DNA from: Methylobacter sp.
GTDB taxonomy: Bacteria; Pseudomonadota; Gammaproteobacteria; Methylococcales; Methylomonadaceae
Assembly (NCBI GenBank): GCA_028714995.1
Contig: JAQTLI010000041.1
Location: 1-12,000, forward strand
Length of the DNA stretch: 12,000 nucleotides
Direction of reading: 5' to 3'
Part shown: in pieces, positions 1 to 7,398 of the stretch
Layout of the letters: each line of letters starts with the position of its first letter
Numbering within the stretch: the first letter of the stretch is position 1
Notes under the pieces: model-generated
The model's database searches: none
What the model saw: only the letters and a program-made list of their open reading frames with translations
Told to the model about the DNA's origin: nothing
Made by a program: the position numbers and the translations under genes

Positions 1-385
1 AGGAATCGCTGCAGTTTTTTTATTTACTCAAGCCTATAGCGCTTATCGCTATGAACATTGGGGAAAGTCCACTTCCCGTTCCCTCGCATGCTCCCCTGAA
101 ATAAGACCGCCGATTAATAGCCTCTAACTGTCATAGGGTGGACAAGCTTATTGTTCATACCTCATCGGCGCATCAACTTAAAACATAAAAACCACCAACT
201 GCATAGAACAGTTGCCGAGGCTTTTTCTTCGTGTCTTCATGGTCAATTAATCTGTTTACATTTTATTGATTGAATATACGAACTCTCCTTAAGTTGATAC
301 GTATGAGGCCTATTTGTCCATACCCTATGCAGACTCAACATAACATATCCGTTTCACGGACTTTATAACGAGTATAGGAGGACAC
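1..385. other. Upstream region of the cus operon, no secure gene
   Basis: No convincing gene is visible here. Two forward frames are open from the left edge (2-127, 41 codons; 3-104, 33 codons). Either could be the tail of an upstream gene, but both lengths are expected by chance and I recognise neither. Short structures seen: a perfect 6-bp hairpin at 36-52 (5-nt loop), a 6-bp hairpin at 196-214 followed at a distance by a T-rich stretch (222-226), and a 13-bp dyad TCCGTTTCACGGA at 348-360 just before cusC. The region should contain the cus promoter and any CusR-like operator, but I could not identify a -35/-10 pair with confidence. Confidence 0.6.
132..329. repeat. Large imperfect inverted repeat upstream of cusC
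   Basis: The reverse complement of 132-181 shares three blocks with 289-329 in the same order. The blocks are a 10-mer TTAAGTTGAT (289-298 against 172-181), ATGAGG (303-308 against 160-165), and TTGTCCA plus CCCTATG (314-329 against 132-145, with a 2-nt insertion). Spacer lengths between blocks differ. The arms flank about 107 nt of AT-rich sequence. This could be a decayed palindromic element, or two opposed copies of a regulatory or promoter region. No function can be assigned. Confidence 0.5.
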
Positions 386-1681
386 ATGTTGCTACAAATT
401 ATTTTCAAGTGCTTTAGCTTGATTATGCTGCTGCTTTCTGCCTGCGTATTTGCAGTTGAAGAGCCAGTAATCGAGGAAGTATTAACATTAAAAGCCGCAA
501 CCGAGCAAGCCGTTCGGGATAATCCCGATTTGGCGCAAATGCAGGCCAGGGCTCAAGCGATGGCAGCAATTCCGTCGCAAATGTGTACGCTGCCTGATCC
601 TGAAATCAGTTTCAATGCGATGAGCCTGCCGGTTAATACCTTTAACACCAGGCAGGAAGATATGACGCAACTGGGAGCGGGTATTTCGCAAGCCTTCCCT
701 TTTCCCGGCAAACTTGCCTTGCGCGAACAAGCGGCGGCTTTTGAAGCGGAAGCCGCATCACAAAGTGTCACCGAGGTACGCTGGCGGTTACTGAGTGAGG
801 TTAAAACGACCTGGTGGTTGATCTTTTATCTGGATAGAGCAATTCAGATTGTTGACAGCAATCATGCGCTGTTGCAGCAGTTTGTTGATATTGCCAGAAC
901 TAAATATGAAGTCGGGGAAGGTTTACAGCAGGATGTATTACTGGCTCAACTGGAATTATCCAAGTTGCTTGATCAGCAATTGATCTTGATGGGAATGCGC
1001 CGTAATGCAGCCGCTAGCCTGAACGCGCTGCTGGATAAACCGGCCAACGAAGCCGTGCGTTTACCCGAAAAGGTTGACAGACAATTGCCGACCATTAAGC
1101 AGGAAACCCAGCTTTATCAACAGGCAGAAACATCGAGAGCCATACTGGAGGGCAACCGGCAAGGGATCAATGCTGCGCAATCGCGTTTGGATTTGGCAAA
1201 AAAAGACTATCTGCCTGATTTCAATCTGGGAGCATCTTACGGTGCCAGAGCCAACACACCTTCTGGTGATAGGAGGGCTGACCTCTTAAGTTTGAACCTA
1301 AGCATGAATGTACCGATCTATGCCGCTCAAAAACAGGCCAAGGCAGTTGATCAGCGTACCAGCGAATTAATGCAGGAAAAATACGCCTTACAAGACCAGT
1401 GGAACAAGGTTCGCTCGCAAATTTCTCAAGGCTACAATGATTACCGACGAGCCAAAGATCAGGTTGTGTTGTTTGAAACCGGCATCGTGCCGCAAGCAAG
1501 ACAAACCGTTGCTTCCATGCTGGCGGGTTATCAGGTCAACAAGGTTGATTTTCTGAATTTAGTACGCAGTCAGATTACCTTGTTCGAATATGAGACCCAG
1601 TATTGGAAAGCCTTTACCGAAGCGAATCAGTCGCTGGCGCAATTAAATGCAGCTGTTGGTGAGGAGGAAATTTATGAATAA
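386..1681 (+). CDS. cusC: TolC-family outer-membrane channel of a Cu/Ag efflux system (CusC-like)
   Basis: This is the outer-membrane factor of a tripartite RND pump. As a trimer it would form the beta-barrel and periplasmic tunnel through which metal leaves the cell. The 431 residues are within the usual CusC/CzcC range. An N-terminal hydrophobic signal (about residues 5-23) holds a lipobox-like L-S-A-C at 17-20, so the protein may be lipid-anchored like E. coli CusC; V-F-A at 21-23 also allows signal peptidase I cleavage. The rest is Gln/Ala-rich and helical with the family's repeated architecture, including a FPFPGK turn near residue 111. The start is supported by AGGAGG at 376-381, four bases upstream. 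The last 8 nt overlap cusB, implying translational coupling. The CusC rather than CzcC assignment rests mainly on the CusB and CusA neighbours. Confidence 0.88.
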   Translation: MLLQIIFKCFSLIMLLLSACVFAVEEPVIEEVLTLKAATEQAVRDNPDLAQMQARAQAMAAIPSQMCTLPDPEISFNAMSLPVNTFNTRQEDMTQLGAGISQAFPFPGKLALREQAAAFEAEAASQSVTEVRWRLLSEVKTTWWLIFYLDRAIQIVDSNHALLQQFVDIARTKYEVGEGLQQDVLLAQLELSKLLDQQLILMGMRRNAAASLNALLDKPANEAVRLPEKVDRQLPTIKQETQLYQQAETSRAILEGNRQGINAAQSRLDLAKKDYLPDFNLGASYGARANTPSGDRRADLLSLNLSMNVPIYAAQKQAKAVDQRTSELMQEKYALQDQWNKVRSQISQGYNDYRRAKDQVVLFETGIVPQARQTVASMLAGYQVNKVDFLNLVRSQITLFEYETQYWKAFTEANQSLAQLNAAVGEEEIYE

Positions 1682-3116
1682 GCAGGTATTAATAACAGGG
1701 GTGCTAATGTTGGCTTTGGGTGCTGGCGGTGGATATTGGTTGACTAATCGGCATCTAAGTCATGAGCAGCCGGCCAGTTCATCAAACAGAAGCGGACAAC
1801 CTTTGTTTTATCGTAATCCCATGAATCCGTCGGTCACCTCACAGGAACCGGCAAAGGATAACATGGGTATGGATTATGTTCCTGTCTATGCCGAAGATAA
1901 TAGCCCCCCACAACGCAAAATACTGTTTTACCGTAATTCGATGAATCCCTCAGTTACTTCGCCCGTTCCGGCAAAAGATACGATGGGAATGGATTATGTG
2001 CCTGTGTATGCCGAGGACGAGGCGACAACTGAAGAACCGGCAGGTTCCATTAAAATTGATGCCGTTACCGTGCAAAACATGGGGGTACGCACTGCTACGG
2101 CAAAAAAGACCTCGCTTTCGCATATCCTTCGAGCCGTTGGACGTGTGGCTTATGATGAAGAGCGTATCGTGCGTTTGCATCCCAAAACCGAAGGCTGGAT
2201 TGAAACACTACGTGTAGACAAAACCGGTGAGTGGGTCAAGAAGAATGAAGATTTACTGAGCATTTATTCACCGCAACTGGTGGCCAGTCAACAGGAATAT
2301 GTTCTGGCTTTAAACGGTCTTAAAGTATTGCGAAATAGTCCTATTGAAGACATACGTCGCGGTGCGGAAGAGATGGTTATCAGTTCTCGTGAACGGTTAA
2401 AACTGCTGGATGTTCCCGAGCATCAACTGCATGACCTAACTGACAGCCACATCATCAAAAAAGGCTTGCATATTCATACCCCGACGGATGGTATCGTGAT
2501 CAATATAGGCGCTCGCGAGGGGCAGTATGTGACACCGGAAACAGAATTGTACATGATTGCCGATTTATCCAACGTCTGGGTTTATGCCGATATTTACGAA
2601 TATGAATTGCCCTGGGTTAAAGTCGGTGATCCCGTTGAAATGCGACTGGCCGGTGTTCCTGGACGTATTTTCAAAGGGCATCTGGCTTTCATTTATCCTT
2701 ATGCCGAAGCAAAAACCCGAACTATCAAGGTACGCCTGGTTTTTGATAACTCTGAATTGTTATTAAAGCCTGACTTGTTTGCCGAAGTGACTATCTACGC
2801 GGGTAAACAAGTGGATTCGGTGGTCATTCCTTCTGAAGCGGTAATTCGTTCAGGTGCAAAAACGCAAGTTTTTATTGTGCGCGGTTCCGGTAAGTTTGAA
2901 CCTCGTCTGGTCACGATAGGTTTATCGTCAAATGGCGATGTTGCTGTGCTTGATGGAATAAAAGCAGGCGAAGAAGTCGTCATTTCCGCACAATTTCTCA
3001 TTGACTCCGAATCAAGATTGCATGAAGCCACGGCTAAAATGATGGAACCTTTGGCGCCGCAAAAGTTTGAACCAAACCGGTTTCCCATGGAATATGGAGC
3101 GCATCAACATGACTGA
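1674..3116 (+). CDS. cusB: Periplasmic adaptor (membrane fusion protein) of Cu(I)/Ag(I) efflux, CusB
   Basis: The adaptor links CusA to the outer-membrane channel and, in E. coli, accepts Cu(I)/Ag(I) through N-terminal methionines. This 480-residue protein has an N-terminal membrane anchor (about residues 5-23), then two tandem copies of the metal-binding segment (44-75 and 84-115) with LFYRN, MNP, MGMDYVPVY and AED elements. Each copy has a Met triad (M50/M64/M66 and M90/M104/M106) that aligns with the E. coli triad. Lipoyl-like, helical-hairpin, beta-barrel and membrane-proximal domains follow, including the ADLSNVWVYADIYEYEL stretch typical of heavy-metal adaptors. The ATG at 1674 is preferred over in-frame codons further upstream because GAGGAGG at 1661-1667 sits directly before it. 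It overlaps cusC by 8 nt and cusA by 8 nt. The C-terminus ends in a His-containing AHQHD tail. Confidence 0.93.
   Translation: MNKQVLITGVLMLALGAGGGYWLTNRHLSHEQPASSSNRSGQPLFYRNPMNPSVTSQEPAKDNMGMDYVPVYAEDNSPPQRKILFYRNSMNPSVTSPVPAKDTMGMDYVPVYAEDEATTEEPAGSIKIDAVTVQNMGVRTATAKKTSLSHILRAVGRVAYDEERIVRLHPKTEGWIETLRVDKTGEWVKKNEDLLSIYSPQLVASQQEYVLALNGLKVLRNSPIEDIRRGAEEMVISSRERLKLLDVPEHQLHDLTDSHIIKKGLHIHTPTDGIVINIGAREGQYVTPETELYMIADLSNVWVYADIYEYELPWVKVGDPVEMRLAGVPGRIFKGHLAFIYPYAEAKTRTIKVRLVFDNSELLLKPDLFAEVTIYAGKQVDSVVIPSEAVIRSGAKTQVFIVRGSGKFEPRLVTIGLSSNGDVAVLDGIKAGEEVVISAQFLIDSESRLHEATAKMMEPLAPQKFEPNRFPMEYGAHQHD
1801..2020 (+). repeat. In-frame tandem duplication inside cusB
   Basis: About 100 nt from 1801 recurs exactly 120 nt later, from 1921. 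By hand I count 76 matches in 100 positions, with many differences at third codon positions. The protein repeats are more alike than the DNA, which suggests an old duplication kept under selection. Each copy encodes one Met-triad metal-binding segment. They are joined by a short linker of about 8 residues (NSPPQRKI region). Confidence 0.85.
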
Positions 3117-6100
3117 TTTCATCATCAACAGTTCGTTGAATGACCGCTTTATGGTGCTGCTGGCCGCGATTATCCTGGCATTGGCAGGGTTTTGGTCTTT
3201 TAAAAACATGCCCCTGGATGCCATACCGGATTTGTCCGATGTGCAGGTCATCATCTTTACTGACTATCAGGATCAGTCGCCGCAGGTGGTTGAAGATCAG
3301 ATCACCTATCCGTTAACCACTGCCATGCTGGCTGTGCCTCATGCCAAAGTGGTGCGCGGCTATTCCTTCTTCGGCCTGTCGTTCGTTTATGTCATTTTTG
3401 AAGATGGCACCGATATATATTGGGCGAGATCGCGGGTATTGGAATATCTCAATTATGTTAAAGGTCGACTGCCGCCGGGCGTCACGCCGACATTAGGCCC
3501 CGATGCCACCGGAGTAGGGTGGGTTTACGAATATGCGCTGGTGGATAAAACCGGCAAGCATGATCTGGCGCAGTTGCGCTCCATTCAGGACTGGTATTTA
3601 CGCTATCCGCTGCAGACCGTTCCCGGCGTGTCCGAAGTGGCTTCCGTGGGCGGCTACGTCAAGCAATATCAGGTGGAAGTCGATCCCAATGTTTTGCAAG
3701 CGTATCAAATTCCTTTATCCACCGTTATCACCGCCATCAAACGTTCCAATAATGATGTCGGGGGGCGATTGCTCGAAATGGGCGAAACTGAATATATGGT
3801 CAGAGGCTTAGGCTATATCAAATCCATCGCTGATATCAAAACCATCCCGGTGGGCGTGGATGCTAATGGCACGCCGATACGCTTGCAGGATGTCGCGCAT
3901 ATCCAGATCGGCCCCGAACTGCGTCGTGGCATCGTGGAACTGAATGGCGAAGGCGAGGTTGCCGGCGGTGTGGTGATTATGCGTTTTGGCGAAAATGCCC
4001 TGGCGACTATTGAAGACGTGCGGAAAAAACTGGACGAACTCAAAAAAGGCTTGCCGGAAGGCGTCGAAATCGTCACCGTTTATGATCGCGGCAGTTTGAT
4101 AGAACGCGCGGTAGACACCCTGAATAGCGCACTGACTCAGGAACTCATCATTGTTTGTAGTCTGGTCGCCTTGTTTCTGCTGCATCTGCGTTCATCGTTA
4201 GTGATAGTGATTACCTTGCCGCTGGGTATTCTAATGGCTTTTATCGTGATGAAATGGCAGGGCATTAACGCCAACATCATGTCGCTGGGTGGTATAGCCC
4301 TTGCTATTGGCGATATGGTTGATGGGGCTGTGGTGATGGTTGAAAATGCCCACAAACACCTTGCCGCAGCCGTTGAAAAAAAACAGGCCGAACTGACCGA
4401 AAAAGAACGTTGGCAAATCATCGGTGAATCATCCAGGGAAGTGGGTACCGGCCTGTTTTTCTCGCTGCTGGTCATTACCGTTTCCTTCCTGCCCATTATT
4501 ACGATGGAGGCGCAGGAAGGCCGGTTATTTAGCCCGCTGGCCTTTACCAAAACCTACGCGATGGCGGCAGCAGCGATATTGACTATTACGCTGGTGCCGG
4601 TGTTGGTGGGTTATTTTGTCCGCGGCAAGATTATTCCCGAGCAGAAAAATCCGATTAACCGTTTTTTGCACTTTATTCACTCGCCCGTTTTGAAGCTGGC
4701 GATGCGTTGGAGGATGGTGACGGTAATACTGACTGCCCTGTTGATGGCATCAATGCTATACCCGTTGTCAAAAATAGGCAGTGAGTTCATGCCGCCTCTG
4801 GATGAAGGCGATATTTTATACATGCCGTCTACTTTCCCCGGTATATCCATCACCAAAGCCCGGGAAGTGTTACAGCAGACCGACAAGATGTTGAAAACAT
4901 TTCCCGAAGTACATCATGTTTTTGGCAAGATCGGCAGGGCTGAAACGGCAACTGATGCAGCACCGTTAATGATGGTGGAAACCACCGTGCAACTAAAACC
5001 CCAAGAGCAATGGCCTGATCCTACCAAAACCACCCGGCAACTGATGGACGAGATGGACAAGGCCATTCACTTTCCCGGCTTGGCCAACGCCTGGACCATG
5101 CCGATCAAAACCCGTATCGACATGCTTTCTACCGGCATCAAAACGCCGGTAGGTATCAAGGTTTCAGGACCTGATCTGAACGTTTTGCAGTCTCTTTCGC
5201 TGCAAATTGAACAAGCGATGAAAACCTTGCCGGAAACGTTGTCGGCATACGGTGATCGGGCTGTCAGCGGCTATTTTCTGGATTTCGATATTAACCGGGA
5301 AGCCGCCGCGCGTTATGGGCTGACCACCGGCGACGTGCAGGACGTTATTCAAAGCGCTATTGGCGGTATGAATATCACCGAAACCATTGAAGGGCTGGAG
5401 CGTTATCCGGTCAATCTACGCTATCCACGTGATCTGCGTGACAATCTGGAAGTATTACGGCGCGTATTAATCCCCACGCCCACCGGCAGCCAGATACCGT
5501 TGACCCTGGTGGCTGATATTAAATTTACACGCGGCGCGGATGTGATTAAAACCGAAGATGCCAGACCCAATGCCTGGATCTATGTGGATATCAAGACCTC
5601 CGATATCGGCGGATTTGTTGCCCTCGCCCAAAAAACTTTAGCCGAACGCGTCAAACTACCCCCCGGTTACACCGTCGCCTGGTCAGGCCAGTTCGAATAC
5701 ATGGAACGCGCGGCAGAACGGTTGCGTATAGTCGTGCCACTCACGCTATTACTGATTTTTATCCTGTTGTATTCTGCTTTCCGCAATATCACCGAACCGA
5801 CCATCGTCATGCTGACCATCCCCTTTAGCCTGATTGGCGGTATCTGGATGGTGTACTGGCTCGGGTTCAATCTATCGATTGGGGTCTATGTCGGCTTTAT
5901 CGCCCTCGCCGGTACAGCCGCCGAGACCGGCGTCATGGTGCTGAGCTTTATCGATATTGAAATTGATAAACTGCGGGAGCAAAAACAGGCGCCTTTGACC
6001 GGCGACGAAATCAGGGCAGTTACAGAAGCCGCCACCGCGATGCGCGTAAGGCCGGTAGCGATTACGTCCCTTGCCAACATCGTGGGCTTAATCCCGATCA

Positions 6101-6270
6101 TGTGGGCTACCGGCACCGGTGCCGATGTCGCCCAGCGCGTAGCAGCCCCTGCGATGGGAGGCATGCTGACTGTGCTGATATTAAGCCTTTTGGTATTCCC
6201 GGTGATCTACAGTCTGGTACTGCAATTTCAAGAAAAGCGTAAGCAAGGAGCCGTTGATGTCATTCATTAA
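3109..6270 (+). CDS. cusA: Cu(I)/Ag(I) efflux RND transporter, CusA
   Basis: This is the inner-membrane proton-driven pump of the heavy-metal RND family, 1053 residues against about 1047 for E. coli CusA. It has the early PLDAIPDLSDVQV motif, YWARSRVLEYLN and GPDATGVGW. The TM4 motif GDMVDGAVVMVEN places an acidic residue at D405, matching the proton-relay Asp of E. coli CusA. The three periplasmic substrate methionines are present in their family contexts: M572 (DILYMPST), M622 (LMMVETT) and M672 (RIDMLSTGIK). Together these identify a monovalent Cu/Ag pump rather than a CzcA-type Zn/Co pump. The ATG at 3109 is favoured because GGAG at 3096-3099 precedes it and the protein then begins like family members; a TTG at 3067 is less likely. 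It overlaps cusB by 8 nt and the next small gene by 14 nt. Confidence 0.96.
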   Translation: MTDFIINSSLNDRFMVLLAAIILALAGFWSFKNMPLDAIPDLSDVQVIIFTDYQDQSPQVVEDQITYPLTTAMLAVPHAKVVRGYSFFGLSFVYVIFEDGTDIYWARSRVLEYLNYVKGRLPPGVTPTLGPDATGVGWVYEYALVDKTGKHDLAQLRSIQDWYLRYPLQTVPGVSEVASVGGYVKQYQVEVDPNVLQAYQIPLSTVITAIKRSNNDVGGRLLEMGETEYMVRGLGYIKSIADIKTIPVGVDANGTPIRLQDVAHIQIGPELRRGIVELNGEGEVAGGVVIMRFGENALATIEDVRKKLDELKKGLPEGVEIVTVYDRGSLIERAVDTLNSALTQELIIVCSLVALFLLHLRSSLVIVITLPLGILMAFIVMKWQGINANIMSLGGIALAIGDMVDGAVVMVENAHKHLAAAVEKKQAELTEKERWQIIGESSREVGTGLFFSLLVITVSFLPIITMEAQEGRLFSPLAFTKTYAMAAAAILTITLVPVLVGYFVRGKIIPEQKNPINRFLHFIHSPVLKLAMRWRMVTVILTALLMASMLYPLSKIGSEFMPPLDEGDILYMPSTFPGISITKAREVLQQTDKMLKTFPEVHHVFGKIGRAETATDAAPLMMVETTVQLKPQEQWPDPTKTTRQLMDEMDKAIHFPGLANAWTMPIKTRIDMLSTGIKTPVGIKVSGPDLNVLQSLSLQIEQAMKTLPETLSAYGDRAVSGYFLDFDINREAAARYGLTTGDVQDVIQSAIGGMNITETIEGLERYPVNLRYPRDLRDNLEVLRRVLIPTPTGSQIPLTLVADIKFTRGADVIKTEDARPNAWIYVDIKTSDIGGFVALAQKTLAERVKLPPGYTVAWSGQFEYMERAAERLRIVVPLTLLLIFILLYSAFRNITEPTIVMLTIPFSLIGGIWMVYWLGFNLSIGVYVGFIALAGTAAETGVMVLSFIDIEIDKLREQKQAPLTGDEIRAVTEAATAMRVRPVAITSLANIVGLIPIMWATGTGADVAQRVAAPAMGGMLTVLILSLLVFPVIYSLVLQFQEKRKQGAVDVIH

Positions 6271-6427
6271 CACGTTATTTAGAGGTCGAAAACATGTTGT
6301 TATATTAATCGCACTTTTATTGCTCACTGTTTCTTCGTGTGCATCAAGGACTCAAGTAATTAAAAATGTCTACTCGTCACATCCAGGTGGACAGGGTCAT
6401 CCCTGGGATAAGGGGCGATCGTTTTAA
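6257..6427 (+). CDS. 56-residue putative lipoprotein coupled to cusA
   Basis: I do not recognise the family. The ORF starts with ATG inside the last codons of cusA (14-nt overlap, different frame), with AAGGAG at 6245-6250 six bases upstream, so it is probably translated with cusA. The protein has a short basic start (RGRKH), a hydrophobic stretch (about residues 14-25) and a lipobox V-S-S-C with Cys28, predicting export and lipid anchoring after cleavage. The mature part would be only 29 residues, ending in a Gly/His/Pro-rich tail with two HP pairs (SHPGGQGHPWDKG). The His residues might bind metal, and its place in the operon suggests a small accessory of the Cus pump; both are inference. 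It is easily missed because of its size. Confidence 0.7.
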   Translation: MSFINTLFRGRKHVVILIALLLLTVSSCASRTQVIKNVYSSHPGGQGHPWDKGRSF

Positions 6428-6589
6428 ATTACAGGCATGTAGGCTGGTTTTATTAACTGAGCCTTCGCTAAGAACAGCTGGATTTCATTTTTCAGCCCAC
6501 GAGCTATATAAGGAGATAAAACTGATAACAAGATAATAATCTGAAAAAACAATGTCATTTTAACTATTGAATTACTCTGGAGAAAACCC
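6428..6589. other. Intergenic stretch after the cus operon
   Basis: No gene is visible on either strand. The right half (from about 6511) is homologous to the leader of the intact lipoprotein gene at 6922. It includes the GGAG ribosome-binding site at 6580-6583. The left half shows no recognisable site or clear terminator. Confidence 0.5.
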
Positions 6590-6631
6590 ATGAAAACTAA
6601 ATTACTGATTACCCTTCCAGGAAAGTCGTAA
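6590..6631 (+). pseudogene. Truncated start of a lipoprotein gene
   Basis: The frame reads MKTKLLITL, as in the intact neighbour at 6922, then PGKS and a stop. Homology ends abruptly after codon 9, in the middle of the signal peptide. This is best read as the 5' remnant of a paralogous lipoprotein gene that lost its body by deletion or recombination. A 13-residue product could still be made, since its ribosome-binding site (GGAG, 6580-6583) is intact, but nothing suggests a function. Confidence 0.7.
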
Positions 6632-6668
6632 GTAAGGAGGCGTTAAACAATAAACATTATTTGGATCG

Positions 6669-6695
6669 CCTTAATAAGGTGCATTAAGGGTTTTT
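6669..6695 (+). terminator. Probable rho-independent terminator
   Basis: A perfect 7-bp stem CCTTAAT/ATTAAGG (6669-6675 and 6683-6689) with a 7-nt loop is followed by G and five T (6691-6695). The stem is AT-rich, so strength is uncertain. It would end transcription from the cus operon or from the truncated lipoprotein leader. An outer 8-bp inverted repeat GCGTTAAA/TTTAACGC (6640-6647 and 6693-6700) encloses it. Confidence 0.5.
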
Positions 6696-6697
6696 AA

Positions 6698-6714
6698 CGC
6701 ACATTTATTGTGCG
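6698..6714. repeat. Short perfect hairpin next to the terminator
   Basis: CGCACA at 6698-6703 pairs with TGTGCG at 6709-6714 around the loop TTTAT. There is no T-run to its right. Read on the minus strand it is followed by a T-poor stretch, so it is not a clear terminator in either direction. Between it and the next leader repeat (6715-6850) I see no gene or site. Confidence 0.4.
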
Positions 6715-6921
6715 AATAAAATTGAATATCAGATAAAAACACCTAACTTATTGATTTATAGTAAATGGCATTATTCGTGCTTAGAAGTGATGGCTGTACA
6801 GATTGAGTTGGTGATTCTAATCTCATTCATGAGCTCACGAACATTAAAAAAGAGGTAAAAACCGATAACAAGCTAACAATCTTAAAAAATTAAATGTATT
6901 GAATTACTCTGGAGAAAACCC

Positions 6922-7260
6922 ATGAAAACAAAGTTATTAATTACCCTGTTCCTTATTCTTGGTTTGCTGGCTGCTTGCGCTGAGAGGAATCCGCACCCAA
7001 TGGATATGAGCCAAGCCGTACAAAACGCAACAACAAAATCCGATCATGAGGCGCTGGCGCAACACTATGAAGAAGCAGCGAAAGAAATGCAGCTTAAAGT
7101 TGATGAACACAAAAAACTTCTTAGCCAGTACGAGTCAAAAAGCTATCTCTACGGTAGACAGGCGGAAGATTTAAAAGCGCACTGCGAAAGGCTGATTGAT
7201 GTCTATGAAAAAGCCGTCGAGGAAAATCTGGAAATGGCGAAGATGCATCGGCAGTTGTAA
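6922..7260 (+). CDS. 112-residue helical lipoprotein of unknown function
   Basis: The signal peptide (residues 1-18) ends in a clear lipobox L-A-A-C with Cys19 as the expected lipidated residue. No Asp follows the Cys (it is Ala), which favours sorting to the outer membrane. The mature protein is charged and almost wholly helical, with likely coiled-coil stretches from about residue 40 to the end. It is rich in Glu, Lys and Gln, with scattered His (in NPHPMD, DHEALAQHYEE, DEHKK and AHCERL) and one more Cys (about residue 89). GGAG at 6911-6914 lies seven bases before the ATG. It sits between the cus operon and the mer-like genes, so a periplasmic metal-stress role is plausible, but I know no proven function for the family. 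Its leader is duplicated upstream, suggesting it was once one of two paralogues. Confidence 0.8.
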   Translation: MKTKLLITLFLILGLLAACAERNPHPMDMSQAVQNATTKSDHEALAQHYEEAAKEMQLKVDEHKKLLSQYESKSYLYGRQAEDLKAHCERLIDVYEKAVEENLEMAKMHRQL

Positions 7261-7280
7261 AAGCTTCACACAAGCCAGGG

Positions 7281-7303
7281 GAGGGGAGTGTTATCACCCC
7301 CTC
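7281..7303 (+). terminator. Strong hairpin downstream of the lipoprotein gene
   Basis: GAGGGG (7281-7286) pairs with CCCCTC at the right end, and GTG pairs with CAC around a TTAT loop, with one bulged A. This gives 9 bp of mostly G-C stem, 20 nt after the stop codon. The following sequence is only moderately T-rich (GTTCAGTTTC), so it may be a terminator with a weak tail or an mRNA-stabilising hairpin. Confidence 0.5.
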
Positions 7304-7398
7304 GTTCAGTTTCGGTCGTTGACAACCATTGACGCCAGCCATTGCCCATACTGTTTTTCAGATGAATCCTGATGTTTACTATCTGCTTCGGTGATGAG

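Larger units (their letters stand above)
6511..6947 (+). repeat. Direct repeat of a lipoprotein leader (copies 6511-6615 and 6851-6947)
   Basis: Two copies of about 100 nt share a 33-nt perfect match (6565-6597 and 6897-6929). The match spans the ribosome-binding site, the ATG and the first codons of a lipoprotein gene. Upstream of that match the copies stay alignable with small indels (for example GATAACAAG in both). Downstream they stay alignable through codon 8, ending at the shared TTACCCT. The second copy leads into the intact gene and the first into a short frame that stops. Confidence 0.85.

Noticed and set aside
2..127. Open frame at the left edge as the tail of an upstream gene
   Set aside because: 41 open codons from the edge occur by chance, a second frame is also open there, and no family is recognised; noted only in the region entry.
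209..220. 12-mer CAGTTGCCGAGG shared with the end of merR (8665-8676)
   Set aside because: Shared 12-mers are expected by chance at this window size and the surroundings do not align.
364..369. TATAAC as the cusC -10 element
   Set aside because: A start site from it would fall on the ribosome-binding site, and the -35 match is poor.
3067..3108. TTG at 3067 as the cusA start
   Set aside because: It adds 14 residues unlike the family N-terminus; the ATG at 3109 has a proper ribosome-binding site and the usual 8-nt overlap with cusB.
3808..4550. Long minus-strand open frames inside cusA
   Set aside because: They mirror the codon structure of cusA, lack ribosome-binding sites and resemble no family.
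6430..6443. TACAGGCATGTAGG resembles TACAGGGATGTAGG at 7503-7516 (13 of 14)
   Set aside because: A 13/14 match somewhere in 12 kb is expected by chance several times, and the first copy lacks the full hairpin.
6640..6700. Possible integron attC site (GTTAAAC near one end, TTTAAC near the other)
   Set aside because: The core-site order is reversed relative to attC (RYYYAAC first, GTTRRRY last), one end misses the consensus, and no integrase or cassette array is present.
7319..7352. TTGACA at 7319-7324 as a promoter for the AhpD-like gene
   Set aside because: No -10 hexamer lies at 16-19 bp; the nearest candidate CATACT is 22 bp away.
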